Shown piece by piece: positions 44,835 through 54,909 of a DNA stretch of 64,000 nt (positions are counted from its first letter, which is position 1; each line of letters opens with the position of its first letter). Source of the DNA: CALBPI01 sp045110335 (GTDB lineage Bacteria > Pseudomonadota > Gammaproteobacteria > Steroidobacterales > Woeseiaceae); assembly GCA_045110335.1 (NCBI GenBank), contig JBGCGB010000015.1, positions 124,001-188,000 of the forward strand, given 5' to 3'. Under the pieces are notes generated by a model that ran no database searches, had not been told where the DNA came from, and worked only from the letters and a program-made list of their open reading frames with translations. Made by a program: the position numbers and the translations under genes.

Positions 44835-46352
44835 ATGGGCTATGCCAGATTGTTCAGCCGCTCATCGCAAGGGTTGGACGCACCGCTCGTTACGGTCGAA
44901 GTTCATTTGGCGGGCGGGTTGCCACAGTTTCAAATTGTCGGTTTGCCAGAGACGGCGGTGCGCGAGAGTCGCGAACGTGTGCGTGGCGCCGTCGTTAACA
45001 GCGGCTTCGACTTTCCGGCGTCACGGATCACCGTCAATCTTGCCCCCGCGGATTTGCCGAAACATGGCGGTCGCTTCGATGTTGCGATCGCGCTTGGCAT
45101 TCTTGCGGCATCCGGCCAAATCAAAAGTGATCGATTAGCGTCTTTCGAGAGCTATGCCGAGCTGACTTTGTCAGGCGAGATCGCCTCGGTTTCGGGTGCA
45201 TTGCCGGCCTGTCTGGCGACGTTGCACGCAAAGCGTGAAGCGTTGGTGTCACCACCCAACGCATGCGAGGCAAGTCTGGTGAATGGGTTAACCGTTCGTG
45301 CACCGGCGTCGCTAATCGAGGCCGCTGCGTTTGTTGATGCTGGGACCGATCTCGCTCCCTACGTCGATACCAAGATCGACACCAGTTTGCGACAACCGTA
45401 CTCCGACATTTCGGAGATACGAGGCCAATCATCAGCCAAACGCGCGCTCGAGATTGCGGCGGCGGGTGGACACAACTTATTGATGGTCGGTCCGCCCGGC
45501 ACTGGCAAGAGCATGCTCGCGGCAACGCTGCCTGGTTTGTTGCCGCCTATGACCGATGAGGAAGCGTTAGATTGCGCGTGTATTCGATCGTTAACGGGTC
45601 AACCTGCGGCGTCTGCTTTGCGACGTGAGCGTCCTTTCCGATCACCACATCACAGCGCCTCGGCCGCGGCCTTGATCGGCGGTGGCAGCCGTCCACAACC
45701 CGGTGAAATCAGTCTCGCCCACAATGGCGTTTTGTTTCTTGATGAGCTGCCAGAATTTTCCCGACATGCTTTGGAGATGCTGCGCGAGCCATTAGAGACC
45801 GGTGTCATTCATCTTTCCCGAGCGGCGATGCGCGTCAGCTATCCTGCGGCGTTTCAGCTGATCGCTTCGATGAACCCTTGCGCTTGTGGCTATGCTGGCG
45901 ATCAAGAACACGTTTGTCGATGTTCCGCCGAACAGGTACGACGTTACCGCGATCGAATCTCTGGTCCTTTGTTGGATCGCATCGACTTGTGTGTGACCGT
46001 CCAGCGTGTGCCGTTCTCTATACTAAACGCGCCGCCAGAAACACCGAACTCGCACACATCGGCAGCATTAATTGATGACGCAAGAAATCATGCGCTGCGA
46101 CGTCAGGGCCAAGCAAATGCGAATATTGCGCCGCATCAGTTGAGTGACGTGTTGCGTGCGGAGCCAGACGCCATGCAGTTGCTCGAGGTGTCAGCCAAGC
46201 AAATGGTCTTATCCAATCGCTCCTGCCATCGCATCATGCGCGTCGCACGAACGATCGCTGATCTGGGAAGCTGTGATGCGGTAAACCGTGCACATATGGC
46301 TGAGGCAATTAGTCTGCGGCAAGATCGTTTTGGGCAGGTATCTCCACCCTGA
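44835..46352 (+). CDS. comM: YifB/ComM-family AAA+ ATPase
   Basis: A 505-residue Mg-chelatase-like AAA+ ATPase. The N-terminal domain shows VEVHLAGGLPQFQIVGLPETAVRES, then Walker A GPPGTGKSML, Walker B LFLDELPEFSRHALEMLREPL and a C-terminal zinc-like Cys cluster (NPCACGYAGDQEHVCRC). In competent bacteria ComM promotes branch migration of donor DNA. It is preceded by ubiK and starts with GGAGAA. Confidence 0.94.
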   Translation: MGYARLFSRSSQGLDAPLVTVEVHLAGGLPQFQIVGLPETAVRESRERVRGAVVNSGFDFPASRITVNLAPADLPKHGGRFDVAIALGILAASGQIKSDRLASFESYAELTLSGEIASVSGALPACLATLHAKREALVSPPNACEASLVNGLTVRAPASLIEAAAFVDAGTDLAPYVDTKIDTSLRQPYSDISEIRGQSSAKRALEIAAAGGHNLLMVGPPGTGKSMLAATLPGLLPPMTDEEALDCACIRSLTGQPAASALRRERPFRSPHHSASAAALIGGGSRPQPGEISLAHNGVLFLDELPEFSRHALEMLREPLETGVIHLSRAAMRVSYPAAFQLIASMNPCACGYAGDQEHVCRCSAEQVRRYRDRISGPLLDRIDLCVTVQRVPFSILNAPPETPNSHTSAALIDDARNHALRRQGQANANIAPHQLSDVLRAEPDAMQLLEVSAKQMVLSNRSCHRIMRVARTIADLGSCDAVNRAHMAEAISLRQDRFGQVSPP

Positions 46353-46411
46353 TTCGCTGCTAGGGTGATTTAGCGTTAAGCTTCTCTTCCCGGCTAATGT
46401 GGGACGACGCG

Positions 46412-48043
46412 ATGACCAGTCACGATCATAAAGCCTTCGATCAGCAAGTGACGCAACAGTCACTGCGACCGTTGTGTCTGGTGATGGCCGCTTTCTATGC
46501 GTTGATGACCATTGCCCATCTCATCGTATTGCCGTCGGGTACCAACCAGATCGTCATGACTTGCGTGGCCGGCCTCTCTAGTGTCGTGTCCTTTTTGATC
46601 TATCAGTGGAATGCGCGTGCGAACCACCGGCATCGGTTAGCGGGACCGATGGTGATCAGTTTGCTGATTATTGTCGTCGCGAATTGCATTTTGCACATGT
46701 GGCTTTTCTCCGACGCCAATCAAACGCCTTTGTTTGCATTGGCCATCGTTAGCTTCGGGTTTTTTATTGTTTCGCTGCCCGTTCTAATAACAATGTTGGC
46801 GGGAGTAACGATCAGTTGGTTTCTGGTCTTCAAGGCGATCGGTGATTTCGCCTTGTTTGAGCATTACGGCTTTCTGATGGCGATCGCCGTGGTCGCAGCA
46901 ACGATGATCAATATCGCACGCATGCAAAACTTGCGACGGCTCGAGTCGGAGCGTTTGCAGGCAATGCAACAACTTCAGCTAGTCGGTCAAAGTCATCGGG
47001 CATTTCTCGAGCGCGTCCTGCAGACGTTAGAACCGGCAATTTGTGCCGTCGATGCAGATGGCGGTGTCGCGCTGGTGAACGCGGCATTCGGCGCGTTGGT
47101 GGGCAAAGACCCGGCATCCGCCACAGGCCTTTCTTTGACTGAGTTGTTAACCAATTCACCGCTCGATGCTTTGTTGGAAACGCCACTACAGAAACAAACC
47201 GAAATTGCCTTTGGTCGGGGAAAGACATGGGTTCTGAGTGAAACCGTGTTGCCCGGTGAGCAACGCAAGGATAACGGTCGCCTCATCGTCGCGGTAGACG
47301 TGTCATCGCGTAAGTTCCTCGAGACAGAACGTGAGCATTTGCTGAACTCAGTGCATGAAGCACAGCGTTTGGAGTCGTTAGGTGTCATGGCAGGGGCAAT
47401 CGCGCATGACTTTAACAACTTGTTGGCGATCATCATGGGCAGTTTGGAGATGCTGGGTCTTCAGCGTCCTGGTAACGAGCACATCGTGTCGGCGAGCACA
47501 GCAACACGCGATGCGGCCGAGTTAGCAAGGAAACTACATTCACAAGCCAGAAGCGAAACGATGGTCAGTGAGCAGATTGATGTTGCCGGGCTGTTGGCCG
47601 ACACCATCAAGCTGTTGCGTTCCTGCACGCCGAGAGGGATCGAGTTCTCAAGCAAGTGTGATGTCGGGCTCGAGATTGTTGCCGACAAACTTCAGCTGCA
47701 ACAGGTGTTAGTCAATGTGGCGATGAATGCCGCTGAATCGTATGCGGATGGCAATGGCAACGTCACGATGAGTGCAAGCAAGGTGGTTGCCTCAGGTGAT
47801 GCCCTGAATGGCCAGACTTTCGTCGAAGTTAAAATATCCGACAATGGCGTGGGTATTGGCGTAGAGCGTTTGCCCCGATTGTTTACGCCTTTCGTCACCA
47901 CGAAAGGCCCGGGCCGCGGGCTTGGTCTTTCGGCCAGCAAGCGATTGATTCAGGACTACGGCGGTGAAATAGATGTGCGCTCCGCAGAAGCGGTCGGCAC
48001 CACGGTAACGATTCTATTACCGGCCGCAACCACCGGGACCTAA
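46412..48043 (+). CDS. Membrane PAS sensor histidine kinase
   Basis: A 543-residue kinase with about six N-terminal membrane helices (to residue 175), then a PAS domain (ICAVDADGGVALVNAAFG), a phosphoacceptor region with AGAIAHDFNNLLAIIMGSLEML and an ATPase with DNGVGI, GRGLGLSASKRL. The H-D-F-N-N-L-L form marks the HPK4 family used by NtrB-like and hybrid kinases. There is no receiver domain and no regulator nearby, so its pathway is unknown. ATG at 46412 is preferred for GGGA spacing; 46397 is possible. Confidence 0.88.
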   Translation: MTSHDHKAFDQQVTQQSLRPLCLVMAAFYALMTIAHLIVLPSGTNQIVMTCVAGLSSVVSFLIYQWNARANHRHRLAGPMVISLLIIVVANCILHMWLFSDANQTPLFALAIVSFGFFIVSLPVLITMLAGVTISWFLVFKAIGDFALFEHYGFLMAIAVVAATMINIARMQNLRRLESERLQAMQQLQLVGQSHRAFLERVLQTLEPAICAVDADGGVALVNAAFGALVGKDPASATGLSLTELLTNSPLDALLETPLQKQTEIAFGRGKTWVLSETVLPGEQRKDNGRLIVAVDVSSRKFLETEREHLLNSVHEAQRLESLGVMAGAIAHDFNNLLAIIMGSLEMLGLQRPGNEHIVSASTATRDAAELARKLHSQARSETMVSEQIDVAGLLADTIKLLRSCTPRGIEFSSKCDVGLEIVADKLQLQQVLVNVAMNAAESYADGNGNVTMSASKVVASGDALNGQTFVEVKISDNGVGIGVERLPRLFTPFVTTKGPGRGLGLSASKRLIQDYGGEIDVRSAEAVGTTVTILLPAATTGT

Positions 48044-48106
48044 CACACGCAAGTCGTTGTTGAGGCGTTGCACGATACGCGGCACCGCCACTCGGGCTGC
48101 TGGTCT

Positions 48107-48643
48107 TTAGGGCTGGGACTCGCTGATCATGTAATCAATAGAGCGGTGTACTTCTTCGTCGCTCAAGCCAAGATTGCCGCCTTTGGCAGGCATGTATCCG
48201 GCGTTACCCTGATAACCGTTAATAGCATGGTCACGCAAGATGTCTAGCCCTTGCGCGATACGAGGTTCCCACGCCGCTGCATCGCCCAGTTTTGGCGCGC
48301 CGCCAATGCCATTGGTGTGACAAGCACCACAAGCCTGGTTGTAGACCTGAGCACCGGTCAGTTCTTCGATAACCGGCTCTGCAACCGCTACCGCCGCAGC
48401 GACCGCTGCTTCGCCCGGCATAGACAAGCTGCTGACTGGAGAGATACGCGATTTGATCTGTTCTTGGTAGGCGTTGTCTTCACTGATGAATTGCTTCTGC
48501 GATCCATCCGAGAGGTCGTCCGAAATGAGATAAATGACGACTGAAATCCCAACCAAAATGGCAAGAATAATCATGAAATTGTCGAAGAATTTTTTGTCTT
48601 GTACGCTCAATGTCGGGCTCCGGCGTGTCGTACTGCTCGTCAT
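48107..48643 (-). CDS. Membrane-anchored cytochrome c5-type protein
   Basis: A 178-residue c-type cytochrome. An N-terminal helix (IILAILVGISVVIYLI) anchors it; the heme site is CGACH with a distal Met in GYMPAKGG. It resembles the cytochrome c5 family that feeds electrons to terminal oxidases. It is divergent from the heme A synthase gene, suggesting a shared respiratory theme. Confidence 0.9.
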   Translation of the reverse strand: MTSSTTRRSPTLSVQDKKFFDNFMIILAILVGISVVIYLISDDLSDGSQKQFISEDNAYQEQIKSRISPVSSLSMPGEAAVAAAVAVAEPVIEELTGAQVYNQACGACHTNGIGGAPKLGDAAAWEPRIAQGLDILRDHAINGYQGNAGYMPAKGGNLGLSDEEVHRSIDYMISESQP

Positions 48644-48942
48644 CGGGAATGGGCGGGTTGATGTTTTGCCGCGTCCCGTTTGTGGCAGCCGATCTACTTA
48701 GGTGTTGGCTAGCGCGAGAGTATAGTACAAACCTCTACCGGATTCGTAGTAACTGTGTTCGATAATTGTCCAACGTGAACATCGCTTAGGCGCCCGAAAA
48801 CCGGCAGTTTGTGACTGGACTCATGGCGTCTCTACCATCAAACTAGGCGTTTCAGGCTGTTTTCACCGTAGCGACGGCGCAGACGGCTCACTGAAACCTA
48901 CGCCATAATGCCGGCCGGTATTGTTGGCGATTCAATTTGAGA
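48644..48942. other. Divergent intergenic region upstream of heme A synthase
   Basis: About 300 bases between divergent cytochrome c5 and heme A synthase genes. No additional gene is visible. An AT-rich part near 48715-48735 could hold one promoter, but no clear pair of boxes was found. Confidence 0.35.
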
Positions 48943-49965
48943 ATGATTATGTCCCGTAGTTCCGCCGCCGCGGCGTGGTATGCCCGCCTGTTACCGTTGT
49001 CAACGATCCTTGCGCTGGGCGTTGTCGTGCTCGGCGCCTGGGTCAGACTGACTGACGCCGGACTGGGTTGTCCGGATTGGCCCGGCTGTTACGGCACATT
49101 GACGGTTCCGCAGTCAGCAGAGCAGTTGGCCGTCGCAACGAACGACTTTCCCGAGCGTCCTGTCGAAACGCAAAAAGCCTGGAATGAAATGATTCACCGT
49201 TATTTCGCCGGCACACTCGGCTTGCTGGTTTTTGCGATCGTCGTGATGGCTTGGCGCGCGCGCCGCACCGATGCAGATCATCCCGTGGCGTTACCGTCTG
49301 CTTTAGGTGTACTTATTACGTTTCAGGCTTTGCTCGGTATGTGGACGGTCACGCTCTTGTTAAAGCCGGCGATCGTCATGCTGCATTTGCTGGGTGGTAT
49401 GAGTACGTTGGGCTTGCTATTTTGGCTGAGTCTCAAGGCGCACCGTCGCGGCGCACGACGAGACCCTTCCCGCGCCTCGATGTTGGCGCTCTGCGCCGGA
49501 TTATTAGTGTTTGCGCAGATTGCCTTGGGCGGTTGGACGAGCACCAACTATGCCGCGCTGGCTTGCCCGGATCTACCCACCTGCCAGGGCGCCTGGTGGC
49601 CCGAGACCGATTTCGGTGAGGCGTTCGTTTTTTGGCGCGGGTTGGGTATCGATTATGAAGGCGGTGTTCTGGATGGGCCTGCGCGTGCCGCGATCCATCT
49701 GGCACATCGAATCGGCGCGATTGCCGTGACAACGGCGCTTGTTTTGTTGGCGTTTTGGCTATTTAGACAACCGATAGTCGCTTGGCGACGCGCTGCCGGC
49801 CTAATGCTGGCCGCTTTGGCGCTGCAGATTTCGATTGGAATCGGCATAATCGAATGGTCGCTGCCGTTAGGGCTCGCGACGTCTCACAACGCGGGCGGCG
49901 CACTGTTGCTGCTTTCGATGCTATTTCTGAACTACGAGACCCGATATGTCCAAAGCCCAGGCTGA
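48943..49965 (+). CDS. ctaA: Heme A synthase (COX15/CtaA)
   Basis: Oxidises heme O to heme A for aa3 oxidases. The 340-residue membrane protein has eight helices and the four His-containing motifs of the family: MIHRYFAGTLG, MLHLLGGMSTL, HLAHRIGAI and TSHNAGGALLL. The start is ATG at 48943 or 48949. Its end overlaps ctaB by 20 bases, so the two are translated together. No oxidase subunit genes are in the window. Confidence 0.93.
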   Translation: MIMSRSSAAAAWYARLLPLSTILALGVVVLGAWVRLTDAGLGCPDWPGCYGTLTVPQSAEQLAVATNDFPERPVETQKAWNEMIHRYFAGTLGLLVFAIVVMAWRARRTDADHPVALPSALGVLITFQALLGMWTVTLLLKPAIVMLHLLGGMSTLGLLFWLSLKAHRRGARRDPSRASMLALCAGLLVFAQIALGGWTSTNYAALACPDLPTCQGAWWPETDFGEAFVFWRGLGIDYEGGVLDGPARAAIHLAHRIGAIAVTTALVLLAFWLFRQPIVAWRRAAGLMLAALALQISIGIGIIEWSLPLGLATSHNAGGALLLLSMLFLNYETRYVQSPG

Positions 49966-50848
49966 CATCAGCACGGCAGCGAGTAACTCGCTCGTTCGCG
50001 ACTACTATGAGCTGACAAAGCCCAGAGTGGTCATGCTGATTGTGTTTACCGCGGTCGTTGGCATGTTGCTGGCGGTACCGGGTATGCCGCCGCTGGATGC
50101 GTTGTTGTTTGGTACGCTCGGTATTGGCCTCGCGTCCTCTTCAGCGGCAGCGATCAATCAGATCATTGATGCCCGTGTTGATGCCCAGATGGCGCGTACC
50201 CGGCATCGTCCTCTAGTGTTGGGCAACATCAACGAGCGTCAGGCACTGATTTTTGCTGCTTTCCTATGCGTCGTTTCGATGGTCATGCTCTGGTGGCTGG
50301 TGAATCCGCTCACCGCGGTTTTGACGTTCTTGTCCTTAATTGGTTATGCCGTGATTTATACGGTCTACCTGAAACCGGCGACGCCACAGAACATTGTCAT
50401 TGGCGGTGCGGCTGGTGCGGCGCCACCCGTGCTCGGTTGGACGGCCGTTACCGGCGAAGTGCATGCGCATGCCTTGCTGTTGTTTTTGATTATTTTTGTC
50501 TGGACGCCGCCGCACTTCTGGGCGCTCGCGATCGCACGCCGCGACGAGTACGCGAAAGTGGGCACGCCGATGTTACCGGTCACTCATGGCGTGCCTTATA
50601 CAAAGCTTTCGGTGTTGCTCTACACCATCTTATTGGTGATTGTGACGCTGTTGCCGTGGCTTTCCGGCATGACCGGGCTGATCTATCTGGCCGCGGCGCT
50701 GGTTTTTGGCGGTATTTTCCTGAAACACGCTATTTTGCTTCGTAACCACAGCGGCGATAAGCCAGCGATGCCCATGTTCGTCTACTCAATCAACTATTTG
50801 ATGTACCTGTTTGCAGCGCTTTTGGTGGATCACTATTTACCTTTGTAG
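49946..50848 (+). CDS. ctaB: Protoheme IX farnesyltransferase (heme O synthase)
   Basis: A 300-residue UbiA-type prenyltransferase. Both Asp-rich motifs are present, in NQIIDARVDAQMARTRHRPL and in the loop before YAKVGTPMLPVTHG. It makes heme O, the substrate for the upstream heme A synthase. Its ATG lies 20 bases inside ctaA. Also called cyoE in bo3 systems; the ctaA neighbour favours ctaB. Confidence 0.93.
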   Translation: MSKAQADISTAASNSLVRDYYELTKPRVVMLIVFTAVVGMLLAVPGMPPLDALLFGTLGIGLASSSAAAINQIIDARVDAQMARTRHRPLVLGNINERQALIFAAFLCVVSMVMLWWLVNPLTAVLTFLSLIGYAVIYTVYLKPATPQNIVIGGAAGAAPPVLGWTAVTGEVHAHALLLFLIIFVWTPPHFWALAIARRDEYAKVGTPMLPVTHGVPYTKLSVLLYTILLVIVTLLPWLSGMTGLIYLAAALVFGGIFLKHAILLRNHSGDKPAMPMFVYSINYLMYLFAALLVDHYLPL

Positions 50849-51187
50849 GGTCTAGGCGTCGTTTTATTGCAACAGCTCGCGCATAGATTTGTTACAAATC
50901 TCACGATGCGCTTATGCCCATTTCAGCTTAACGCTTGAAAAGCCTCCGTTTTTCCTTTTTTTTCCCAGTAAAAATCAATGCGACACTTGTCACAAAACTG
51001 ACAAATAGTGACAATATACTCACACGTTCGGAAAAGCCTTGTGCGTCCGGTGTTGCGTTTGCCAGACAACCTGGGAAGCGCCGCAACCAGCGTCAGGGAA
51101 GATATGAATAATAATTGGGACGCGGTCAGGCTTGCCGAACAGTCAGATTGCGACTTTTGCATCAATCTCACGATTTGAGGAAACATC
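50849..51187. other. Leader region of the Oar-like receptor gene
   Basis: Reading frames crossing this gap on the minus strand are not protein-like. The left half holds a pyrimidine-rich tract (50945-50965). A perfect 7-base inverted repeat TTGTCAC / GTGACAA with an internal CTGACA occurs at 50988-51014, with TATACT just after it at 51015-51020. GAGGAAA before the ATG is the ribosome site. Confidence 0.5.
50988..51014. promoter_or_regulatory. Candidate operator: TTGTCAC-N13-GTGACAA
   Basis: Perfect 7-base inverted arms with a central CTGACA, and TATACT directly after it. It may be a repressor site over the promoter of the large TonB-dependent receptor gene. Exact -35/-10 assignment was not possible. 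Confidence 0.4.
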
Positions 51188-54100
51188 ATGAAGAGCATTG
51201 TCATGCGCCTGCGATACTCAGGCCTGCTTGCCGCTTCTTGTGCCGCCGTTTTTATGGCCGCACCTACAGAAGTACAAGCGCAAGAAACGACGGCGGCGAT
51301 TCGCGGTAAGGTACTGGATACATCCGGCTCGCCTTTAGCGGGCGCATCCATTGTCGTTACCGATGAGCGTACAGGCGTCAAGCGGACGTTCCAGACCAAC
51401 GGGTCAGGGGCTTTCTTTGCGACACGACTGGTTGTTGGCGGACCTTACACGGTCTCGGTCAACGCTGAGCGCGAGGTTGTCGTACCGTCGATTTCTCTCG
51501 GCGACATTTACAACCTGACAATTGATCTTGGCGAACAGCAAGCGATGGAAGAAATCGTTGTGTTGGGTCAGTCTTCACCAGGTATCGAAGTTGCGGCCGG
51601 ACCGGCGGCGACATTTGATAGCTTCGAACTCGAGCGTACCGTTGCGTTTAACCGCGACATCGTTGATGTCTACGGCGTTGACCCACGACTTAACCTCGAT
51701 AACGAAGACGATGGCTTTGCCGTTAACTGCGTAGGTAAGAACCCGCGTTTCAACAGCATCACGCTTGATGGCGTCAGCCAGAACGATCGCTTTGGTTTGA
51801 ATGACAATGGTTACTCCACAGCGGTAGGCCAGCCATTCCCATTTGATTCGTTGTCCCAGATCGCTGTTGAGCTTGCGCCTTTCGATGTGACCTATGGCGG
51901 TTTCTCAGCTTGTAACATCAACGCTGTGACCAAATCAGGTAGCAACGAGTGGTCAGGTAACGCGTTCTACGAGTTCACCAACCAGTCTTTGCGCGGTGAC
52001 GCGTTGGGTGGCTTGGATGATGACTTCAGCACGCCAGATTTCGAAAACACCAACCGTGGTTTCACATTGGGCGGCCCGATCATCAAAGATCGCTTGTTCT
52101 TCTTCGCGGCTTATCAGGATCAGGAAAGCGCACGCTTTCTTGCTCGTGGCTTCGATGGTTCCGGCAACGGTGAAGAGCGTCCATGGTTGAGTGAAGCGGA
52201 TTACAACCGCATTAACAGCATCGCAACCGATGTCTATAACTACGACACCGGTGGTCAGCCTGGCGACGGCGTTCAAGAGTTTGATACTTACTTGGTACGG
52301 TTTGACTGGAACATCAGCGACAACCATAACGCTGCAGTGATCTACAACTACTTTGATGGCGTCCAGGATCGCGATTCTGATGGCGACTTCAACGAGTTTG
52401 AGTTTGCTAATCACTTCTATGTGAAAGGTTCTGAGTCAGAGACAATTACCGTCAAGCTCGCTTCAAACTGGACCGATGCATTCTCTACCGAGCTGTTCTA
52501 CAGCACGAACGAGATGAATGATTCACAGGTCACCGTCGGCGATCCCTTCTTTGGTGATCATCAAATCGAAGTGAATGGCAACACCGTTTACTTGGGTGCG
52601 GATGACTCCCGTCAGGCGAATGCGCTTAACACTGAGTCAGAGTTCTTCAAATTGGTCGGTCAGTATCTTGCTGGTAACCACGTCTTAACGTTCGGTTTCG
52701 AAAGTGAAGAGCTAACGATCTTTAACCAGTTCGTTCAGCACGCTCGCGGCGGTGAGTACGATTACTTTGACGATTCCGATGGCAACCCAGCTTTCTGTGC
52801 GGCATTGACTGCTCAGGGTCGTTTCGATGATCCTGCTTGCGGCATCACCGGTATCGATAAGTTCGAACTCGGTCGTCCTAGCCGCATCTACTACGGTAGT
52901 GGTGGTGGAACGAACGATCCTGCAGACGCAGCGGCGAACTTTAGCAACACCTTGAACAGTGTTTACCTGCAAGACGAGTTCTTCTGGGATGCACAGAACA
53001 TGACTATCGTTGCTGGTATTCGTTACGACTGGTTCGATTCTGACGATCGTCCGAACTTCAACCCAACATTCTCGGCAGCCAACGGTATCCGTAACGATGC
53101 GAACATTGATGGCGTCGATATTCTGATGCCGCGTGTTGGCGTCACCTGGGAATATAGTGATGATCTGACGATTCGTGGTGGTGTTGGCTTGTTCAGTGGT
53201 GGTAACCCGAACGTTTGGATTTCAAACGCCTGGAGTAACGACGGTCTGACCAACGTGCAGTTGCAGCTTCGTAACTTCGATGGCGCTTTGTCTATCCTCG
53301 ACAACACGATTCCTTTAACAGGAACACGTCCTGGTTTCGACGTACCGCAAAGCTTGTTCGATCAAGTTGCCGCGGTTACACCGACCGACGCCAACGACAG
53401 CAACCTGGTTTTGGTTGATCCTAACTACGAGCAGCCTTCTGAATGGAAAGTGTCCCTGGGCGCTACCTACAACACACCGTGGTGGGGTATTCAGGCGGAT
53501 GTTGACTGGTTGTACTCGCGTGGTAATGATCCGGCGTTCTACATCGACTTGTCACAGGAAATCACCGGTACGACAACCGCAGGCACACCAATCTATGGTT
53601 ATGCGGCTGGTCGAGGCGAAGATAACTATCTGTTAACCAACTCCGACGAAAATCCAGAGTCATCTACATTGTCTTTGGTACTTCGCAAAGAGTTTGATAA
53701 CGGCTTGGACATCTTGTTCGGTTATGCCTATACCGATGCAGAAGACGTTAGCCCAATGACCTCTTCTACGGCGGGTTCAAACTTCAGCAACACCGCGTTG
53801 CTGGACATCAACAACCCGCAGGTTGGAAACTCTAACTACGTAACACCGCATCGTTTCACGTTGCGCGCGTTATATAGCAAGCAGTTCTTCGGCGAGTTGG
53901 AAACACGAGTGGCATTGAACGCTGTTGCGCAAGAAGGTCAGCCGACCTCTTTCGTGATGGACACGAACTCTCTCGAAGGCAACCGTAGCCGTCGTCACTT
54001 GTTGTATGTACCAACAGGCCCGAACGATCCTAATGTTGTCTTCGGTGCAGGTTTCGATCAAACCGCATTCAATAGCTTCGTTAGTGAGAACGGTCTGGGT

Positions 54101-54418
54101 TCAGGCTTCGTCGGTCGTAACACGCAAAACGCTCGTTGGACAAACCGTCTTGACCTGCGCATTGACCAAGAGATTCCGACGTTCGTCGACGGCGTTTCCG
54201 GTGTTGCGTTCCTGAAGATCTACAACTTTGGCAACTTCCTGAACAAGGATTGGGGCAAGGTTTACGATGCGAGCTTCTTCTCGGCTGACGTTGTTGACGC
54301 TTCTGTTAACGCTAACGGCCAGTTTGTTTATGAGAACTTCTCATCCCGTCAGGTTACGCAGTTGTTGACCAACCGTAGCTTGTGGGAAGCACGTATGGGT
54401 GTAGAGATCCGCTTCTAA
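51188..54418 (+). CDS. Oar-like TonB-dependent receptor with carboxypeptidase-regulatory domain
   Basis: A 1076-residue outer-membrane protein. The signal peptide (LLAASCAAVFMAAPTEVQA) is followed by a carboxypeptidase-regulatory-like beta domain (about 36-115; AAIRGKVLDTSGSPLAGASIVV), a plug (ITLDGVSQNDRFG, GGFSACNINAVTKSGSNEWSG) and a large barrel ending in MGVEIRF. This is the Oar family, whose best-known member in Myxococcus exports a protein; others take up nutrients. The substrate is unknown. No ABC or TonB genes lie nearby. It ends with a strong terminator. Confidence 0.9.
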   Translation: MKSIVMRLRYSGLLAASCAAVFMAAPTEVQAQETTAAIRGKVLDTSGSPLAGASIVVTDERTGVKRTFQTNGSGAFFATRLVVGGPYTVSVNAEREVVVPSISLGDIYNLTIDLGEQQAMEEIVVLGQSSPGIEVAAGPAATFDSFELERTVAFNRDIVDVYGVDPRLNLDNEDDGFAVNCVGKNPRFNSITLDGVSQNDRFGLNDNGYSTAVGQPFPFDSLSQIAVELAPFDVTYGGFSACNINAVTKSGSNEWSGNAFYEFTNQSLRGDALGGLDDDFSTPDFENTNRGFTLGGPIIKDRLFFFAAYQDQESARFLARGFDGSGNGEERPWLSEADYNRINSIATDVYNYDTGGQPGDGVQEFDTYLVRFDWNISDNHNAAVIYNYFDGVQDRDSDGDFNEFEFANHFYVKGSESETITVKLASNWTDAFSTELFYSTNEMNDSQVTVGDPFFGDHQIEVNGNTVYLGADDSRQANALNTESEFFKLVGQYLAGNHVLTFGFESEELTIFNQFVQHARGGEYDYFDDSDGNPAFCAALTAQGRFDDPACGITGIDKFELGRPSRIYYGSGGGTNDPADAAANFSNTLNSVYLQDEFFWDAQNMTIVAGIRYDWFDSDDRPNFNPTFSAANGIRNDANIDGVDILMPRVGVTWEYSDDLTIRGGVGLFSGGNPNVWISNAWSNDGLTNVQLQLRNFDGALSILDNTIPLTGTRPGFDVPQSLFDQVAAVTPTDANDSNLVLVDPNYEQPSEWKVSLGATYNTPWWGIQADVDWLYSRGNDPAFYIDLSQEITGTTTAGTPIYGYAAGRGEDNYLLTNSDENPESSTLSLVLRKEFDNGLDILFGYAYTDAEDVSPMTSSTAGSNFSNTALLDINNPQVGNSNYVTPHRFTLRALYSKQFFGELETRVALNAVAQEGQPTSFVMDTNSLEGNRSRRHLLYVPTGPNDPNVVFGAGFDQTAFNSFVSENGLGSGFVGRNTQNARWTNRLDLRIDQEIPTFVDGVSGVAFLKIYNFGNFLNKDWGKVYDASFFSADVVDASVNANGQFVYENFSSRQVTQLLTNRSLWEARMGVEIRF

Positions 54419-54439
54419 GCAAACATCGCAAGATGAGAA

Positions 54440-54475
54440 AAGGCCAGTCCGGAAACGGACTGGCCTTTTTTTTTT
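54440..54475 (+). terminator. Rho-independent terminator after the Oar-like receptor
   Basis: AAGGCCAGTCCG-GAAA-CGGACTGGCCTT, 12-base perfect arms and a GAAA tetraloop, followed by T10. A very strong terminator placed 21 bases after the stop codon. Confidence 0.95.
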
Positions 54476-54570
54476 GTACTTGTGTTTTGTAGGCGCTCAG
54501 TAAACGATGTCCTTCCCCGCTGAGTATTCTTCGTTCAGGCTTTCCCCATCGTTTACCGAGGGGAGTAGCA

Positions 54571-54909
54571 ATGCCAAAATCGAAGCCACTGATCACCGAG
54601 CGCCAACAGCACTGGCTGGATCATATCAAAGCTGCCGATGCCAGCGACGATTCGCTGGTCGCGTATGCCGCAGCACACAAGCTTAAGGTCAAATATCTTT
54701 ACCAGTGGAAGACTCTGCTGGTGAGCCGAGGCTTTTTGCCCGGCAAATCATCCAAGTCCTCGTTTGTACCCGTGAGCACACGTCCAGCGGCAGCACCGTG
54801 CACAAGCTGCAATATCACACTGCCCAACGGCGTTCGCCTTGAGTTCTCCGGTGAGCTGAACCGCACATCACTGGGTGAGATCATCACGGCAGCGAGCGCC
54901 CTGACGTGA
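54571..54909 (+). CDS. tnpA: IS66 accessory protein TnpA
   Basis: A 112-residue protein with the IS66 TnpA pattern: a helix-turn-helix-like N terminus (RQQHWLDHIKAADASDDSLVAYAAAHKL) and the C-terminal NITLPNGVRLEFSGE. TnpA helps transposition of IS66 elements. It appears complete; its stop overlaps the tnpB GTG by four bases. Confidence 0.85.
   Translation: MPKSKPLITERQQHWLDHIKAADASDDSLVAYAAAHKLKVKYLYQWKTLLVSRGFLPGKSSKSSFVPVSTRPAAAPCTSCNITLPNGVRLEFSGELNRTSLGEIITAASALT

Noticed and set aside
50923..51399. Minus-strand reading frame of 158 residues
   Set aside because: It covers the leader and signal peptide of the Oar-like receptor; no domain or ribosome site supports it.
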